Shown piece after piece: positions 45,222 through 57,071 of a stretch of DNA of 64,000 bases. Position numbers and translations under genes: made by a program. Under the pieces are notes generated by a model. That model saw only the letters and a list, made by a program, of their open reading frames with translations, did no database searches and had not been told where the DNA came from. How positions within the stretch are numbered: the first letter of the stretch is position 1; each line of letters begins with the position of its first letter. Source of the DNA: Mallotus nudiflorus (Eukaryota; Streptophyta; Magnoliopsida; Malpighiales; Euphorbiaceae); assembly GCA_947683625.1 (NCBI GenBank), contig CANTUR010000945.1, positions 186,001-250,000 on the forward strand. Reading direction: 5' to 3'.

Positions 45222-46870
45222 ATGGTAGGTGGTTTTGATCCAGAGTCATTTAAGGCAGAGTTAAAAAATGAAGTGATTACAGAAACCCGGTCTATGATGA
45301 GGGAGTTGATGGGGGAAATTACTAAGCTCATTAGGGAGAATCAGTCGGTACAACTGTCCAATGTGCCACCAATCAACCCGATAGATCTCGATGAGGAGAT
45401 CCTAATTTAAGGAAGGGAAGAAGATGATGTAACAATACTGGTCAACCTATCAAACTGAAGAAATGTGAACCCAATTGAAGATGTGGGGCAAATTGAGTGG
45501 GCTAAGAGCATGGCCAAGGCTATGAACCAAATGCAGATGATGATGATGAAGAAGGGCATTGTCATCCCCCTAGATTATACCAATCTGAATCTAGGAAGGG
45601 AAGATGAATCGCTACCCTATAAATTCAAATTCCTTATTATGAAGAAATACTTTGGCACTAAGGATCCCCGTTTGCATCTGAAGCAGTATGTGACTTATAT
45701 GAAAGCTATTAAGTTGATTGAGGGCCAGATCATCAAGTATTTCCCTATTTACTAGAGGGATCACTGATCTGTTGGTATTACACTTTGGAACCACATGTTC
45801 AGTCAGATTGGAAGGAGTTACGTGCCACTTTTATAAAGTAATATGGCCTCAATATTCAGTTGGAAGTATCCCTGAGAGATCTATAGAACACCAAGCAGAG
45901 CTTTAATGAGTCCTTTACTGATTACCTGACTTGCTAGAGAGGACAGTTGTCTATGATGAGGTATAAGCCTACTGAGTCAGATTAATTAGTCCTGGAAATA
46001 GAGGGGTATGTCCCAGCACTATCTAAAAAGCTGAGAGATTTAGGGATCAGAAACTTCAAAGAATTGTACAAGTTTGCCAAAAAGAGTCAGATCTGGCTTA
46101 AGAAAAGAAATTCTTTAAAGGGAGGCCTAGGGGCAAGGAAGGAGTTGGTTCGAGCGGTAATGTTCAGATCAATGTTGTTCGACCACTGAGCAATAGCATA
46201 CAGGTTAATGCAGTTAGAAAGCCTTAGAGATTTTTGAATTTAGGGCGCCCTTTGTCTAAAGTCTTCGACAAGCTTATTGAGAAAAACCTGATGCGGCCTT
46301 TACTTTCATAACAACCCCTACTCGGTGCCAACCTAAAGCTTTTCTGCAAGTTTCACCAGACCATAAGACATGACACTGATAGTTATGCCTGATTAAAGCA
46401 TGAAATCCAAGACTTGATTGACTCAGGCAAGATTACTGACCTAGAAACCAAAAAGCCAAATACACAAACCAACCCCTTACCCAACTACCAAAACATGCTA
46501 CCACTAAATGCATCCATCTTGATGATCAACACCATCCTAATGGAGGATCTAGTCCTAAACTCCTTTATAGATGTCGCTCATAACTCCCTAAAAGCCAAGC
46601 CTGAGAACTTAAGACCAAGCAAACAACCCACAAAATTGCATGTGCACATCTTGGACATATGGAGTTTCGATGATGAAAGCAAAGGACAGGTTGACCTATG
46701 GGACAATGAAAGAAGTAGATCAGGCCAGTCTGTGGGGAAGGTTAAAAAAAAGAGGGAAGAACCTGAGACTGTCAAGTCCGAGCCTAAAAAGATAGAAAGT
46801 TTAGAAAAAGGGAAAGAAGCAAAGCAAAGTGAAGGGATTGTTGCCAATTTCTAGGAGTTACTTATGCATT
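45222..46870 (+). pseudogene. Element B gag, interrupted
   Basis: The first ATG in frame is 45222. Recognisable pieces are RLHLKQYVTYMKAI (core), then CKFHQTIRHDTDSYA, a degenerate zinc knuckle, and HEIQDLIDSGKI near 46400. The following linker is Lys/Glu-rich. Stops and frame changes occur near 45408, 45755, 45885 and later. It is the same kind of gag as element C, but clearly diverged. Confidence 0.78.
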
Positions 46871-47400
46871 CCAGGGATCATAGGGAGGCCCTAGTTCTGG
46901 TATTGGATCAAAAAAAGATTTCCATTAGTTGTACCCTAGAACAGATGGTCGGATCACTAATAGAAACTCCTCAAAGGATGATAACATTTTCTAATGATGA
47001 CCTGCCTCTAGAGGGGAGGGACCACTACAAGGCTCTATTTATCCAGGTTGAGGTAAAGGGAAAAATGACTTGTTGCATGATGGTTGATAATGGTTCTGCC
47101 ATTAATATATGTCCATTGAAGATTTTGCCAAAGTTAGAGTAGACGGTGGCTGACTTAAAGCCTTTTGAAGTAGTTATCAAAGCCTATGATGACATCAAGA
47201 GGTCTGTAAAAGGAACATTCAGGGTGTTGGTCAAAACAGGACCTATAGAAGTTTGGGTTGACTTGCACATGATTGATATCCTAGTGACATTTGCCATCTT
47301 GCTGGGGAGGCCATGGTTTCACCCCTTGGGCGGTGTCCCATCCACTGTTCACTAGAAAATTAAGTTCCCTTATGAAGGAAGGGTTGTTACCATCTCTGCT
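46870..47400 (+). pseudogene. Element B protease
   Basis: EGRDHYKALFIQVEVKGK is followed by the active-site segment MMVDNGSAINICPLKILP (D-N-G-S as usual in the family). After one stop at 47140 comes FAILLGRPWFHPLGGVPSTV. Confidence 0.8.
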
Positions 47401-48170
47401 GAAATTGAAGTTACTATGGCTGCATTGAAGTTAACCCCCAAAGAAGTCTTCATAAGCCCCAGTTTTGAGGTTTGTGTAATTTATGAGGATGAGATAGATG
47501 AAAAGGTTCTGAAGATGATGTGAGATAGAGCGGACCTTCAAAATTTATGGAAAATAAGATGCCTATTTTGAAGCACAGGCTAGGATTCAAATAGGCTAAT
47601 GATACTAAGGGAGAGATAAATATCTAGGGCCAGTTTAAAGAAAAGGAAGAGGAAGATGTGGCTGAAAGGAAAACTTTATGGGAAATCTTTGTAAAGGAAG
47701 GCACCAGGTACCCATATAATGGAACTCCAGAACCTCTCCTAATGGCTGGGGAAGTTATTCTATCTTTGCTGAATTTATGAACAGAGCCAAAGGTGTTGCT
47801 GTTGAAGAAGTCCCTACTAAGGAGTTGGTGCTAGCTGAAGAAGAATTTAATGGGAATGAAGCTACCTCGGAGTTAATAGGCATTGATGATCAAAGCAAAG
47901 AACTTGATTTTGAAGCCTATGTCCTCAGCTCTATTATAGATGTCTTCTATGATGTTTCTTGTACTTCTCTATTTGAAACTGATGATCTTTTCTTTTCGAA
48001 AGTGAATGCAATGAAGTCTGAATTTGCTTATTTATGTGATGTGTTCCCCAATGGTTATTTTGTTTGTGATGATCATTTCATGCATATGTTTAATATTAAT
48101 TCTACGTAAAATGAATCATTTAATTTAGGCACAAACGATAATCCTAAAAATATATTGCTTGCTTCTGGTC
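47400..48170 (+). other. Element B region between protease and RT
   Basis: An acidic open stretch of 110 codons (47777-48109) is flanked by broken frames. In pea Ogre elements an intron lies between protease and RT, and this spacer is where one would sit. I could not assign splice sites with confidence. Confidence 0.4.
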
Positions 48171-49600
48171 AAACTCATGATGAGAGGGAAAAAATGAAAG
48201 AAATCTTAATAAAGAGGCAGAAGTATTTGCTTGGAGTTATAAAGACATGCCCAAAATTGACAGGGAGATCTCAGAACACATGATCCCCACATATCCTCAT
48301 ATAGCACCAATAAAACAAAAGCAAAGGAGGTTAAGGTCGGAATGGGCTCTCCTGGTCAAATAAGAAGTCGAGAAACAACTGAAGGCAAAGTTTCTGAAAG
48401 TGGTAGAAGACACGCAATGGTTAGCAAACATAGTTCTAGTTCTTAAGAAAGATGAAAGGGTCAGAGTATGTATGGATTACTAAGATTTAAACAAGGCCTA
48501 TCCCAAAGATGATTTTCCACTACCACATATTGATACGCTAATTGATAGTGCGACTTCCAATGTGATGTACTCTTTCATGGATGGATTTTCAGGGTATAAT
48601 CAGATCATTATGGCAGTAATGGACAAGTTAAAGACATCCTTCACTACTGAGTGGGGTGTATACTGTTACCAAGTAATGCCTTTAACAATTAAAAAATGCA
48701 AGGGCCACTTATCAAAGGATGGTAACCGCTTTACTGCATGACATGATCTATAAGGAGGTAAAAGTGTACGTGGATGATATGATGGTGAAATTCGCAACTA
48801 GGGAAGGACATTTTGAGGCTCTAAATAATTTTTTGGCAAGGGCAAAAAAGTACAATCTCAGACTACATATGAAGAAGTGTGTTTTTGGGGTTACATCTAG
48901 GAAACTATTGGGACACATTGTCAGTTAGAAAGGAATAGAGGTGGATCTAGATAAAATTAAGGCAATAAGGGATATGCGTACACCAAGGAACAAAAAAGAG
49001 GTCCGAGGGTTCTTGGGGCACTTGCAGTATATTAACAGGTTTATAGCTAAATTGACGACCATCTGTAATCCCATCTTTAAGCTCTTAAAGAAAGACCAAC
49101 CCGTGATATAGGATGAAAGGTGTTGACAAGCCTTTGAAGCTATCAAGGATTATCTGATGAATCTTCCTGTTTTGAAACCGCTAAGGCTGGGTAAAGCCTT
49201 AATCCTATATCTGGCAATTGAAAAAAATGCAATAGGGGCAATGTTGGCACAGGATGGCAAAGAGAAGATAGAGCACATTGTGTATTACTTGAGTAAGAAG
49301 CTTCTGCCTTATGAAACTAGTTATAGCCTTGTGGAGAAGATGTGCTTAGCAGTGATTTAGACAACGAAGAAACTCTGACACTACTTTCAATCTTACAAAG
49401 TGCAGGCAGTTTCCAAACATGATCCCCTCAAGTATCTCCAGTAGACCTCGTCTCTTATAGGAAATTTGGCTAGATGGCTTGTTTTGCTCACAGAATTTGA
49501 TAAAGAATATACAACCAAGAAAATGGTGAAAGGGAGAGCGATAGTCAACTTCCTAGCACAAAGTCCAATAGATGATGACCAAGAATAGAAGTTGGAGTTT
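48170..49600 (+). pseudogene. Element B reverse transcriptase and first RNase H, interrupted
   Basis: RT pieces are DLNKAYPKDDFPLPHIDTL, the catalytic VYVDDMMVKF near 48764-48793, FGVTSRKLLGHIVS, and RGFLGHLQYINRFI. RNase H follows with LILYLAIEKNAIGAMLAQ and LARWLVLLTEFDKEY. Stops fall near 48480, 48926 and 49360. Confidence 0.83.
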
Positions 49601-50060
49601 CCTAATGAACACATGGTGGCAATAGAGGTACAAGGTTGGGAAATGTACTTTGATGGAGCCATCAATAATAAAGGGGCTAGAATAGGTGTGATTTTGGTCA
49701 CTTCAGAGAGAGAGATGATCCCAATGGTAAAAAGACTCAAGTTTGAGGCAACCAATAAACAAGCAAAATACGAGGCCTGCATTTTTTGTCTGGAGGCATT
49801 ACGCAGTGCAGGAGCAGAGAATGTTATTGTGTATAGGGACTCCATGTTAGTTATAAAACAAGCTGCTAAAGAGTGGGATATAAAAGAGGACAGATTGCAT
49901 CTGTACTGGGAATATCTGGCTATTATTTTGTGCTCATTTACTCAGTTTAAGTTTGTTCATCTATCGAGAGAAGGAAACTAGATGGCTGATGCCTTAGCCA
50001 CATTGGCCTCTATGTGGGAAAATGGGAAACAGCTAGAAGCTAGGCCCTTAATTTTGAAAA
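49601..50060 (+). pseudogene. Element B second (archaeal-like) RNase H
   Basis: WEMYFDGAINNKGARIGVIL, TNKQAKYEACIFCLEALRSA and YRDSMLVIKQAAKEWDIKE. A stop at 49979 precedes MADALATLASMWENG, the linker to integrase. Confidence 0.8.
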
Positions 50061-50079
50061 AATCTTGAGGCCCTTGTTA

Positions 50080-51366
50080 CAAGGAGGTAAGGGTGACACT
50101 AGTCGACGCTATTGAGAAGCCTTGGTTTTATGACTTACAAAGATATTTAGAGATTGAGAAATTTCTAGATGGCACTGATAGGAAAGAGAGGATATCCCTG
50201 CAAATGTTATCTTGATAGTTCATAATTCACAATGGGATGCTGTACAAAAGAATACTGATTGGGGTACACTTTAGATATGTTAATAAGGATGAATCCTGAA
50301 AGCTTATGAAGGCAATTCATAAAGGAGTATGTGGGCTACACATGAATAGGACAGTCTTGGCAAAGAAAATGGCTCACCAGGGTTACTTTTGGCTTACCAT
50401 GGAAGCAAATTGCATTAGATTTGTGAAGAAATTTCACAACTGCCAAATTTATAGTGACATTAGCCACTTACCATCTATGGAACTTCAGGGAATGACTTCT
50501 CCTTAGCCGTTTGCTGTATGGGGGATTGACATCATATGAGAGGTGAGGCCAAAAGCATATAATGGTCATCGGTATATTATTGTGGCAATCGATTACTTCT
50601 CCAAGTGGGTTGAGGCTGAATCTTATGCTATTGTAGGTTCAAAGAAAATGTTAAGGTTTATCGAGAAGAACATAATCTGTAGATATGGTTTGTTGCACCA
50701 TATTGTTATAGATAATGGGGTTCAATTTTGAGTAGAAACAGCTACGCTACTGAAAGACTACAAGATTGAGCACCACCGATCATCTCCGTATAAGCCACAG
50801 GCAAATAGGACAGTGGAAGCAACCAATAAGAATATGAAAAAGATCCTGGCCAAGATGTTAGAAATTACTGGGATTGGGCAGAATACTTACAATTCACATT
50901 ATGGGGGTATCAAACCACTGCTAGAACCTCGGCAGGGTTCACTCCGTACTCTTTGATTTATGGATGTGAGGCCATTTTACCGGTGGAGGTTGAGATGAGG
51001 TCATTACGAGTCCTACTAGAGTTTAAGCTCCCCGAGCATCAGTGGGTGGAGAGTCAATTAACTCAGCTGACATTACTGGATGAAAAGAGGATGACAACTA
51101 TGTATCATTCTCAACTGTATAAAAAAAGAATAGCCTGGGCCTATAATAAAAAGATTAAGCTAGGAAATATCCAAAAAGGGGATTTGGTGTTGAAACTTAC
51201 AAAGTCAATCATGACCAAACCTTGAGGGAAATTCAAGCCAAATTAGGAAGGACCGTACCTAGTAAAGAAGCTATTTTTGAAAGGTGCCACCATTCTATCT
51301 GATATGGAGGGAAATGAGTTCAAGGAGCCCATCAACCTAGACAAACTCAAGAAATACTTCCTGTAA
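50080..51366 (+). pseudogene. Element B integrase, interrupted
   Basis: The zinc-binding region reads IHKGVCGLHMNRTVLAKKM and CIRFVKKFHNCQIY. The core has YIIVAIDYFSKWVEAES, HIVIDNGVQF and PYKPQANRTVEATNKNMKK. The C-terminus ends LDKLKKYFL at TAA 51364-51366. Catalytic Asp, Asp and Glu positions are recognisable, but nonsense codons interrupt the frame (for example after QF at 50731). Confidence 0.83.
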
Positions 51367-51774
51367 AAAGTCTTGCTAGGGAGAAAACCTCAAAAAAGGC
51401 TGCCTAAATTAGAGACTAGAACAAAATAAAAAAAAAGAGTCCTGCTGGATCGAAAACCTCAAAAGGAGGTAGTCCAAGCAAAAGTTAAGGACGTGTAAAA
51501 GGAGAGAGAGAGAGAGATACAAACTGGTTAGTTGGAAAACTTGGAAGGGCAAGCCAACTAAACAATATAAGATGTATCATAAGTGAAATGTATATATGTA
51601 TTGTGCTTAAATTGAATGAAATAGATTGCTTCAATTACTGTTAAGCATTGCATAAAGTGTCTGTTATAAGCTTTTTAACTAACAAAAAAGGAAAATGATG
51701 AATTAATTTCATGAGCTAATTTTATCTTTTTTTCTTTTGTTGGTCACCCTGAAAGCTTAATACTTGTAACTCTC
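51367..51774 (+). other. Spacer between element B pol and the antisense gene
   Basis: It contains short repeats of the type GAAAACCTCAAAAAGGCTG at about 51384 and 51452, matching the post-pol spacer of element C, and a GA run at 51505-51516. No gene is seen. Confidence 0.5.
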
Positions 51775-54700
51775 TTATTTTTTTATTTCGAATAAATTCA
51801 TCTCTTTTCGTTTATTGTAAATAGACCCATGCTTTATAATGATCATCAGTAGTCTGATCTCCGTTGTAGTCTAAGTTTCTCTTGATGGTTTTTTGAGGCC
51901 AAGTTGCCATTAAGTGGTCTAGGAAGTTTTGAGAAAGGGCCCTGGTTTGAACTCATGAATTAGTTCTATGATCAGTTGTTTGTGACCGTATTGAAGATAG
52001 AGGCAGGCTAGAATGTAAAAGGTGGAAAAATGAAGACCAACAATCAGAACGCAATATGTATAAGATCAGATAGTCATATGCTACAATCTCCACCAAGGGC
52101 ACATCCAACGGATCAGAGTGTCGGGCAATGTTGATAGCCAGTTGTGAGCATCTGCTGGAATGGGGTGTAGCTTCCTTGTTCAGTAATGTTTAGCCTTATA
52201 ATGCCTAATGTCTTGAGGGGGTTCAAGCAAATTCAATTTTTCATAGAGACACATCTGCAAATTGACAAATGATTAGGTGTAAATAATAGGACAGTTGAAA
52301 GTTAAGAATTGACACAGGAGAGCTTACCTCTAACAAAAATGGACTTTCGAAGAATTATCATATTTCTGTGAATTTTTCCAATCCAATAATGGTTTTTGCT
52401 AGAATGAGAGGGAAGGGATTAAACCCTGATTCCACCTGATCAAGAATGGAAAGGACCTTCGAATCACAGTGTCCATAGGAAGAAACCAGCAGAAACTGGG
52501 CATACAAGTAAAGAGCTATCATACGGGGCCAGTGAGTTTCTTCTTTATCCACACCCATAGTGATCTCGAGGAAGGATTCTAGAATGATTTCTTAGCTGAG
52601 AATGCAGTGAGAAGAGGACCGTGGTGTAAGGTTAAACATACGCACTAATTGGTATTGAATGGAGTGAGGGTTTGGGTTCTCAAGGTTAGGAATTGCAAGT
52701 CGACAAGTGGAATCTATGTGATAACCAAGAATTGCTTCAAATTCCTCTAGTAGGGGACATATTTTCATTGTGTTGAATTGGAAAACATGCTTCTGGTGGT
52801 CCTAAAACTAGGCCATGGCATGAAAGAAAGGGAAATTGATCCTCCTAGCATGTAGTGATTTAAAAACTGAAGAGTGGAACAACTCTAACCTAGCCCAAGA
52901 CCTATTATCCAAACTTTTTAAGATTGGTTGTAGTAGTTTGAGACTCCGTTCAGTCATGGATTAGGCTTTTAAGGGTGCCTAGAGAGAGAAATTGAAGGTT
53001 AGGGATGAAGGTGTCTTAAGAACAAGGTTGGGCTAATGTTTTGGGTTTTTAAAAGGGCAGCACCGCCTTATGATGAGCCAATCGCCTCATTGAAAAGGCG
53101 TCACCTCAGCACTAAGAGGCGATCACCTCTTTATCAAAAAGCCATGAGGTAATGGCCTCTTCAGTAGTGTTAGTTGTTAAGCTTCATCGGACTATGCAAT
53201 CTCAACAAGTGTAAATCAGAGTGTAGCATGGCAGATGCACACACATGTAATCATTGAAATTAATTCGCATGTAAAATAATAAATTCATTTGAGATAGAAG
53301 TCAAATTTCTGTAAATAATTCATCTAAGAAAGAGAATAAAAAAGTGTATGTGTTCATTGTCCAAGCTAGATAAATAGTTAAAAGGGGAAATGACAATTTG
53401 TAGACCTTGGTACATTAAGCATATGATCCGGCACCGTCAAGGTCATCCCTCCTCCAACGCCACTGCCACTGCCGTCCTTGTCATCGTCATCCTTATTGAT
53501 CTGGAACACATCAATCTAGCGCTCAAGAGTGGCGATCCTTGCCCTACTAGCCTCGTCATAGTCCTGTTAAAAAAAATCACAGGTTAATGAATCATGCGAG
53601 CATGCATACATGTAGGGAATAGAAAGATTCTTACCCTCCACTGCTGGGTGATCTCCAGCATATAGTCTCTTTGAGCTTCTATCATGCGATACATGTATAG
53701 GCTTTGCTCTAGAGAAATATACATTGTTAAATGAATGTTAGAACTAATAGATGGGTTGAGAATAATAGTGAAAGCAGGTTAGGAGTGAACTTGTATAAGT
53801 GGCACCACCAGGGGTGTATACAGGTGTCAGATCCTCGTCCAGAGTCAAAAAATGATGAGACAACTCTCTAAGAGGGACCCAACATTGAGCTAAGGGGTTA
53901 GGGACATGAATGAAGCTACTGGGAGTGAACTGAGAACTGGGGGTGGTAGGTGCCCTGGCCTGCTCCACAGCCGCCAAAGTCTCCTCCCTACCATGGTCCA
54001 AATGAAGCCTCAGGGGTTCTCTCTCTCGTACTCAAGATCTAGCCTGAGACATGGGCCTAAAGGGTGCAGCTTAAAGGCAAGAAAAGGAAAGCATATAAGA
54101 ACATAGCTAGTTCTTAAAGTAGGAAAAAGGTGACAAGGATATACCTTAGAGGTAAAAGTGACATGGAAGGGACTGTCAGTAGAAGGTGAGCCCAAATGAA
54201 CTCCATATATCGTCTCTTAACACGGACTGTGTGATCCACAGCTGCTGAGCCTACGATAGCTTAAGCGAGGTCCTCACCTTCTAGCTCATGCGCCCAAAAT
54301 ATGCTATCAAGGGGAGACTTGAGGACCCGTCTCACTCTAGCACCTCTCTTCCAGTTCATGACTCGCTCGCTAAGATACCAGGCCCGATACCCAGGACCAC
54401 AAAGGAGTACCCTCTTATGGGCTAAGGGCCTAGAACGAGTCATCTCGATACTCTAGCTATCCTCAGGCCCCCACAAGTCATTCTGGATCTGCGAAAGGTG
54501 GAAACATCAACAATTAAGTAGGGTAAATTTGTATAAATTACTAATGGAAGAGTTCATGTTTTGTAGGTACCGCATCCTATATCATGGAGTTTAGGTGCAG
54601 CCTGTGAATATGCACCTAGGCTAGACGCCTTTTCAAGACACGACTGGCACCCCATCTGTTGATAGCTGGGAGGTGATCCCCTACTCGCTACACATCTACA

Positions 54701-55475
54701 AGTAGCTCCAACTCCAAAGCCCAGACTTATTAAGAAAGTTGATTGGTCAGTGTAAATAAGTGGAGACTAGAATAAGTCAAGAGAGGGGAGAGTCATGACT
54801 TGCTAGGACAGCGTGCTAAAAGCCATAAAATCTCTTGGCCCCTCGGACCACCTCGTCTATGCTTCGATAAAGATACGCGAGAGCACATCTACCTCAGTCA
54901 AATGTGTATACATGATCAAGATCTCAGAGAGCAGGTAGGAACATCATATCAATCGAGCTGGTAATGTTGGCAAAGAAGGTGGTGCTGAGCAAGTAGAGTA
55001 GGAAAGCCCTCACCACTTGATCAACCTCACGAGGAGTGACCATAGCCATAACTCGCTCCTGAGTATAGAAGCTCTTAATTGAGTTAAGCTTAAGGGTATG
55101 AGTCCCCTTCATGTCGAGAATCATGCCTAAAAGCAGCTCAATGTATACAACCTTGTCCAGAGACAGCTAGTGTAAGCTCTTATAGAAGGGGATGGGGTCT
55201 CTAGCATAGGCGATCCCTATAATAGTGGTAAATGACACTAGATCCAGAGTAAGCTCACCAAATGGGAGGTGGAAGGTATGGGTCGTGTTGAACCACCTCT
55301 CCATCAGTGCGTGTAGTGGCTAGTAGTCTGTACATCCCTACTTATAAGGAAGTGAGAGTATAAAGTCCTCAAATCCAATCTCTTGAATTTGATCCCTCTG
55401 ATCGTTAGTTAGCTCATTATAAAGAACTCGGGCCCCGTGGAAATTCCTAGCACCCTTAAATATATGTGCAACATG
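51775..55475 (-). pseudogene. Antisense plant mobile domain (PMD) gene of element B, multi-exon, interrupted
   Basis: From the 5' end (about 55475) it reads QEIGFEDFILSLPYK, then ALMERWFNTTHTFHLPFGEL, TTIIGIAYARDPIPF and VVRAFLLYLLSTTFF. Next are ALAYLYRSIDEVVRGAKRFYG and LLCGPGYRAWYLSERVMN (54261-54443). These match the PMD pattern and the element C antisense gene. An intron with donor at 53633 and acceptor near 53567 is visible, and its sequence includes the same CATGCATACA phrase as the matching intron of element C. The 3' exon contains TVGLHFSTFYILA-type sequence (a relative of GLHFSTFF in C) and ends near TAA 51775. Several stops show that it is decayed. Confidence 0.72.
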
Positions 55476-56220
55476 CTATAAGAAAAAAAATATAGGGACA
55501 TTGAATTTATGTTTTTCATAGTCACAAAAGAATTTTAAAATGAATGAGCATATAACTAAAGTAGATTGCCCTACTAATGAAGCGTGTTGCCTTATCATTG
55601 AAGCTATCGCCTCATCACAGAGGCAATTGCCTCTTTAAAAAAGTGATAACCTTTTAGTTTGCAATAGAGGCCATTGTATCATCGATAAGGTAATCGCTTT
55701 ATCAATGAGACAATCGCCTCATCAAAGAGGCGATCGCTTCTGCAGAATGCAAACAACAATGGTTTTTATTTTTACATTAAAATGGAAAAATTCATATTTG
55801 TATAATCTAATCATGCTCTAGAATGATAAACACATAAGAATAATCACTAACTCGATGTAATTTGTAGGGAAATAAAAATTTTTTTTAGGCAAAGAGAGGA
55901 ATCAAGCCTCCCTGTGTCAATCTAAGGCTTTGAGAAGCATTAGTAGAGGGTGGGATGTGATCCCACTCAGGTACAAGAGGTGTCCTCTTATTTTTCATTA
56001 TTTAGAAAAGGGAGAGAAGTATAGAAGGTATAAAGAAGAAAGAGAGAAGAGAAAAGACAAGAAAAGAAAACAAAGGAAAATGACCAAAAAGTGGAAAAGA
56101 GAAGAAGAGAAGAAAAGTTATCTTTTATAGTAGGTGGAAGCTTAGGGTTTTGAACAAAAAAAGTGGGTCACTATTTATGTGTGCTGGGAGATCAAAGTTC
56201 AAAAATAAAAGTTGTCTAAG
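55476..56220 (+). other. Element B non-coding region with GGCGATCGCC-type clusters and a purine tract
   Basis: Bases 55580-55740 hold a series of imperfect palindromes related to GAGGCGATCGCCTC (best copy 55727-55740). Bases 56010-56115 are almost pure purine (GAAGAAAGAGAGAAGAG). No gene is supportable. Confidence 0.55.
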
Positions 56221-56273
56221 TAAAGTTTTAGCAAGAACTGGGCCAGAAAAACCCAAATGTTACACTGCGGCAA

Positions 56274-56421
56274 GACAGGGCTATTCAGTTTGAATCCTTG
56301 AAGCTCAAAGACAGGGCTGTTCGGGTTTGAATCCCTAAAGCTCAAAGACAGGGTTATTCGGCTTTAAATCCTTGAAGCTCAAAGATAGGGCTATTCAGGT
56401 TTGAATCCTTGAAGGTTAAAG
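56274..56421 (+). repeat. 37-bp tandem repeat, four copies, in element B
   Basis: Units starting GACAGGGCTATTCAGGTTTG begin at 56274, 56310, 56347 and 56384, 36-37 bases apart. They share TGAATCCTTGAAGCTCAAA. Confidence 0.9.
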
Positions 56422-56439
56422 ACCAAGGTGACTGTTTGG

Positions 56440-56960
56440 ATAGCATTCTCGAAGTCAATAATGAATGACAACTGGGCCAGGAAAACTCAAAAATCTGTGT
56501 CCCTGGAGGAGTGATAATCGGACCAGAAAAATTTAAAAACCATATCCCTAATGGTAATCAAGCCAGGAAATCTCGAGAACAGAAGTCAGTGTAACGATGA
56601 TCGGATTAGGAAAATTCGAGAATCACATCCTCAATGGTAATCGAGCCAGGAAAACTCGAGAACCAAATTCAGTACAACAATGATTGGTCAAGGAAAACCT
56701 AAGAATCAAGTTTTAATATAGTGACGATCGAGCTAGGAAAACTTAAAAATCATGCCCCCATTGGGTTGACTAGGTGATAATTGGATTAGGAAAATCTTAA
56801 GGTCAAGTCCTTAGTGGAATTGTAATTGGGCTAGGAAAAGTCAAGGTCAATCGTCTTCAAATAATTTATCAAATATTAATGAGTGGTTGATCAGGCCAGA
56901 AAAACTCGAGGATCACGGTCACGTTTTAAAATTGAAGAACTAATTTCTCAAGTGAAACTC
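56440..56960 (+). repeat. Irregular 60-70-bp repeats in element B
   Basis: The phrase GATCGGGCCAGGAAAACTCGAGAA, in variants, recurs near 56470, 56515, 56560, 56605, 56640, 56680, 56730, 56775, 56825 and 56890. It lies between the 37-bp array and the polypurine tract. Confidence 0.8.
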
Positions 56961-57052
56961 GAGAGCTAGGTATGTTACTGATCTTATTTATTTGCATGTT
57001 ATTGTGCATGTGATTTTTCAAAAAATGGTCATTGCATGCATTTGTTTTTTTG

Positions 57053-57071
57053 AAAAAATTAGGGGGCAAAC
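57053..57071 (+). other. Polypurine tract of element B
   Basis: GAAAAAATTAGGGGGCAAAC directly precedes the 3' LTR. The AGGGGG part is the probable primer. Confidence 0.65.

Noticed and set aside
56274..56421. tRNA-like GGTTTGAATCC phrases, possible tRNA genes
   Set aside because: They are parts of the 37-bp tandem unit. No acceptor stem or anticodon arm can be formed.
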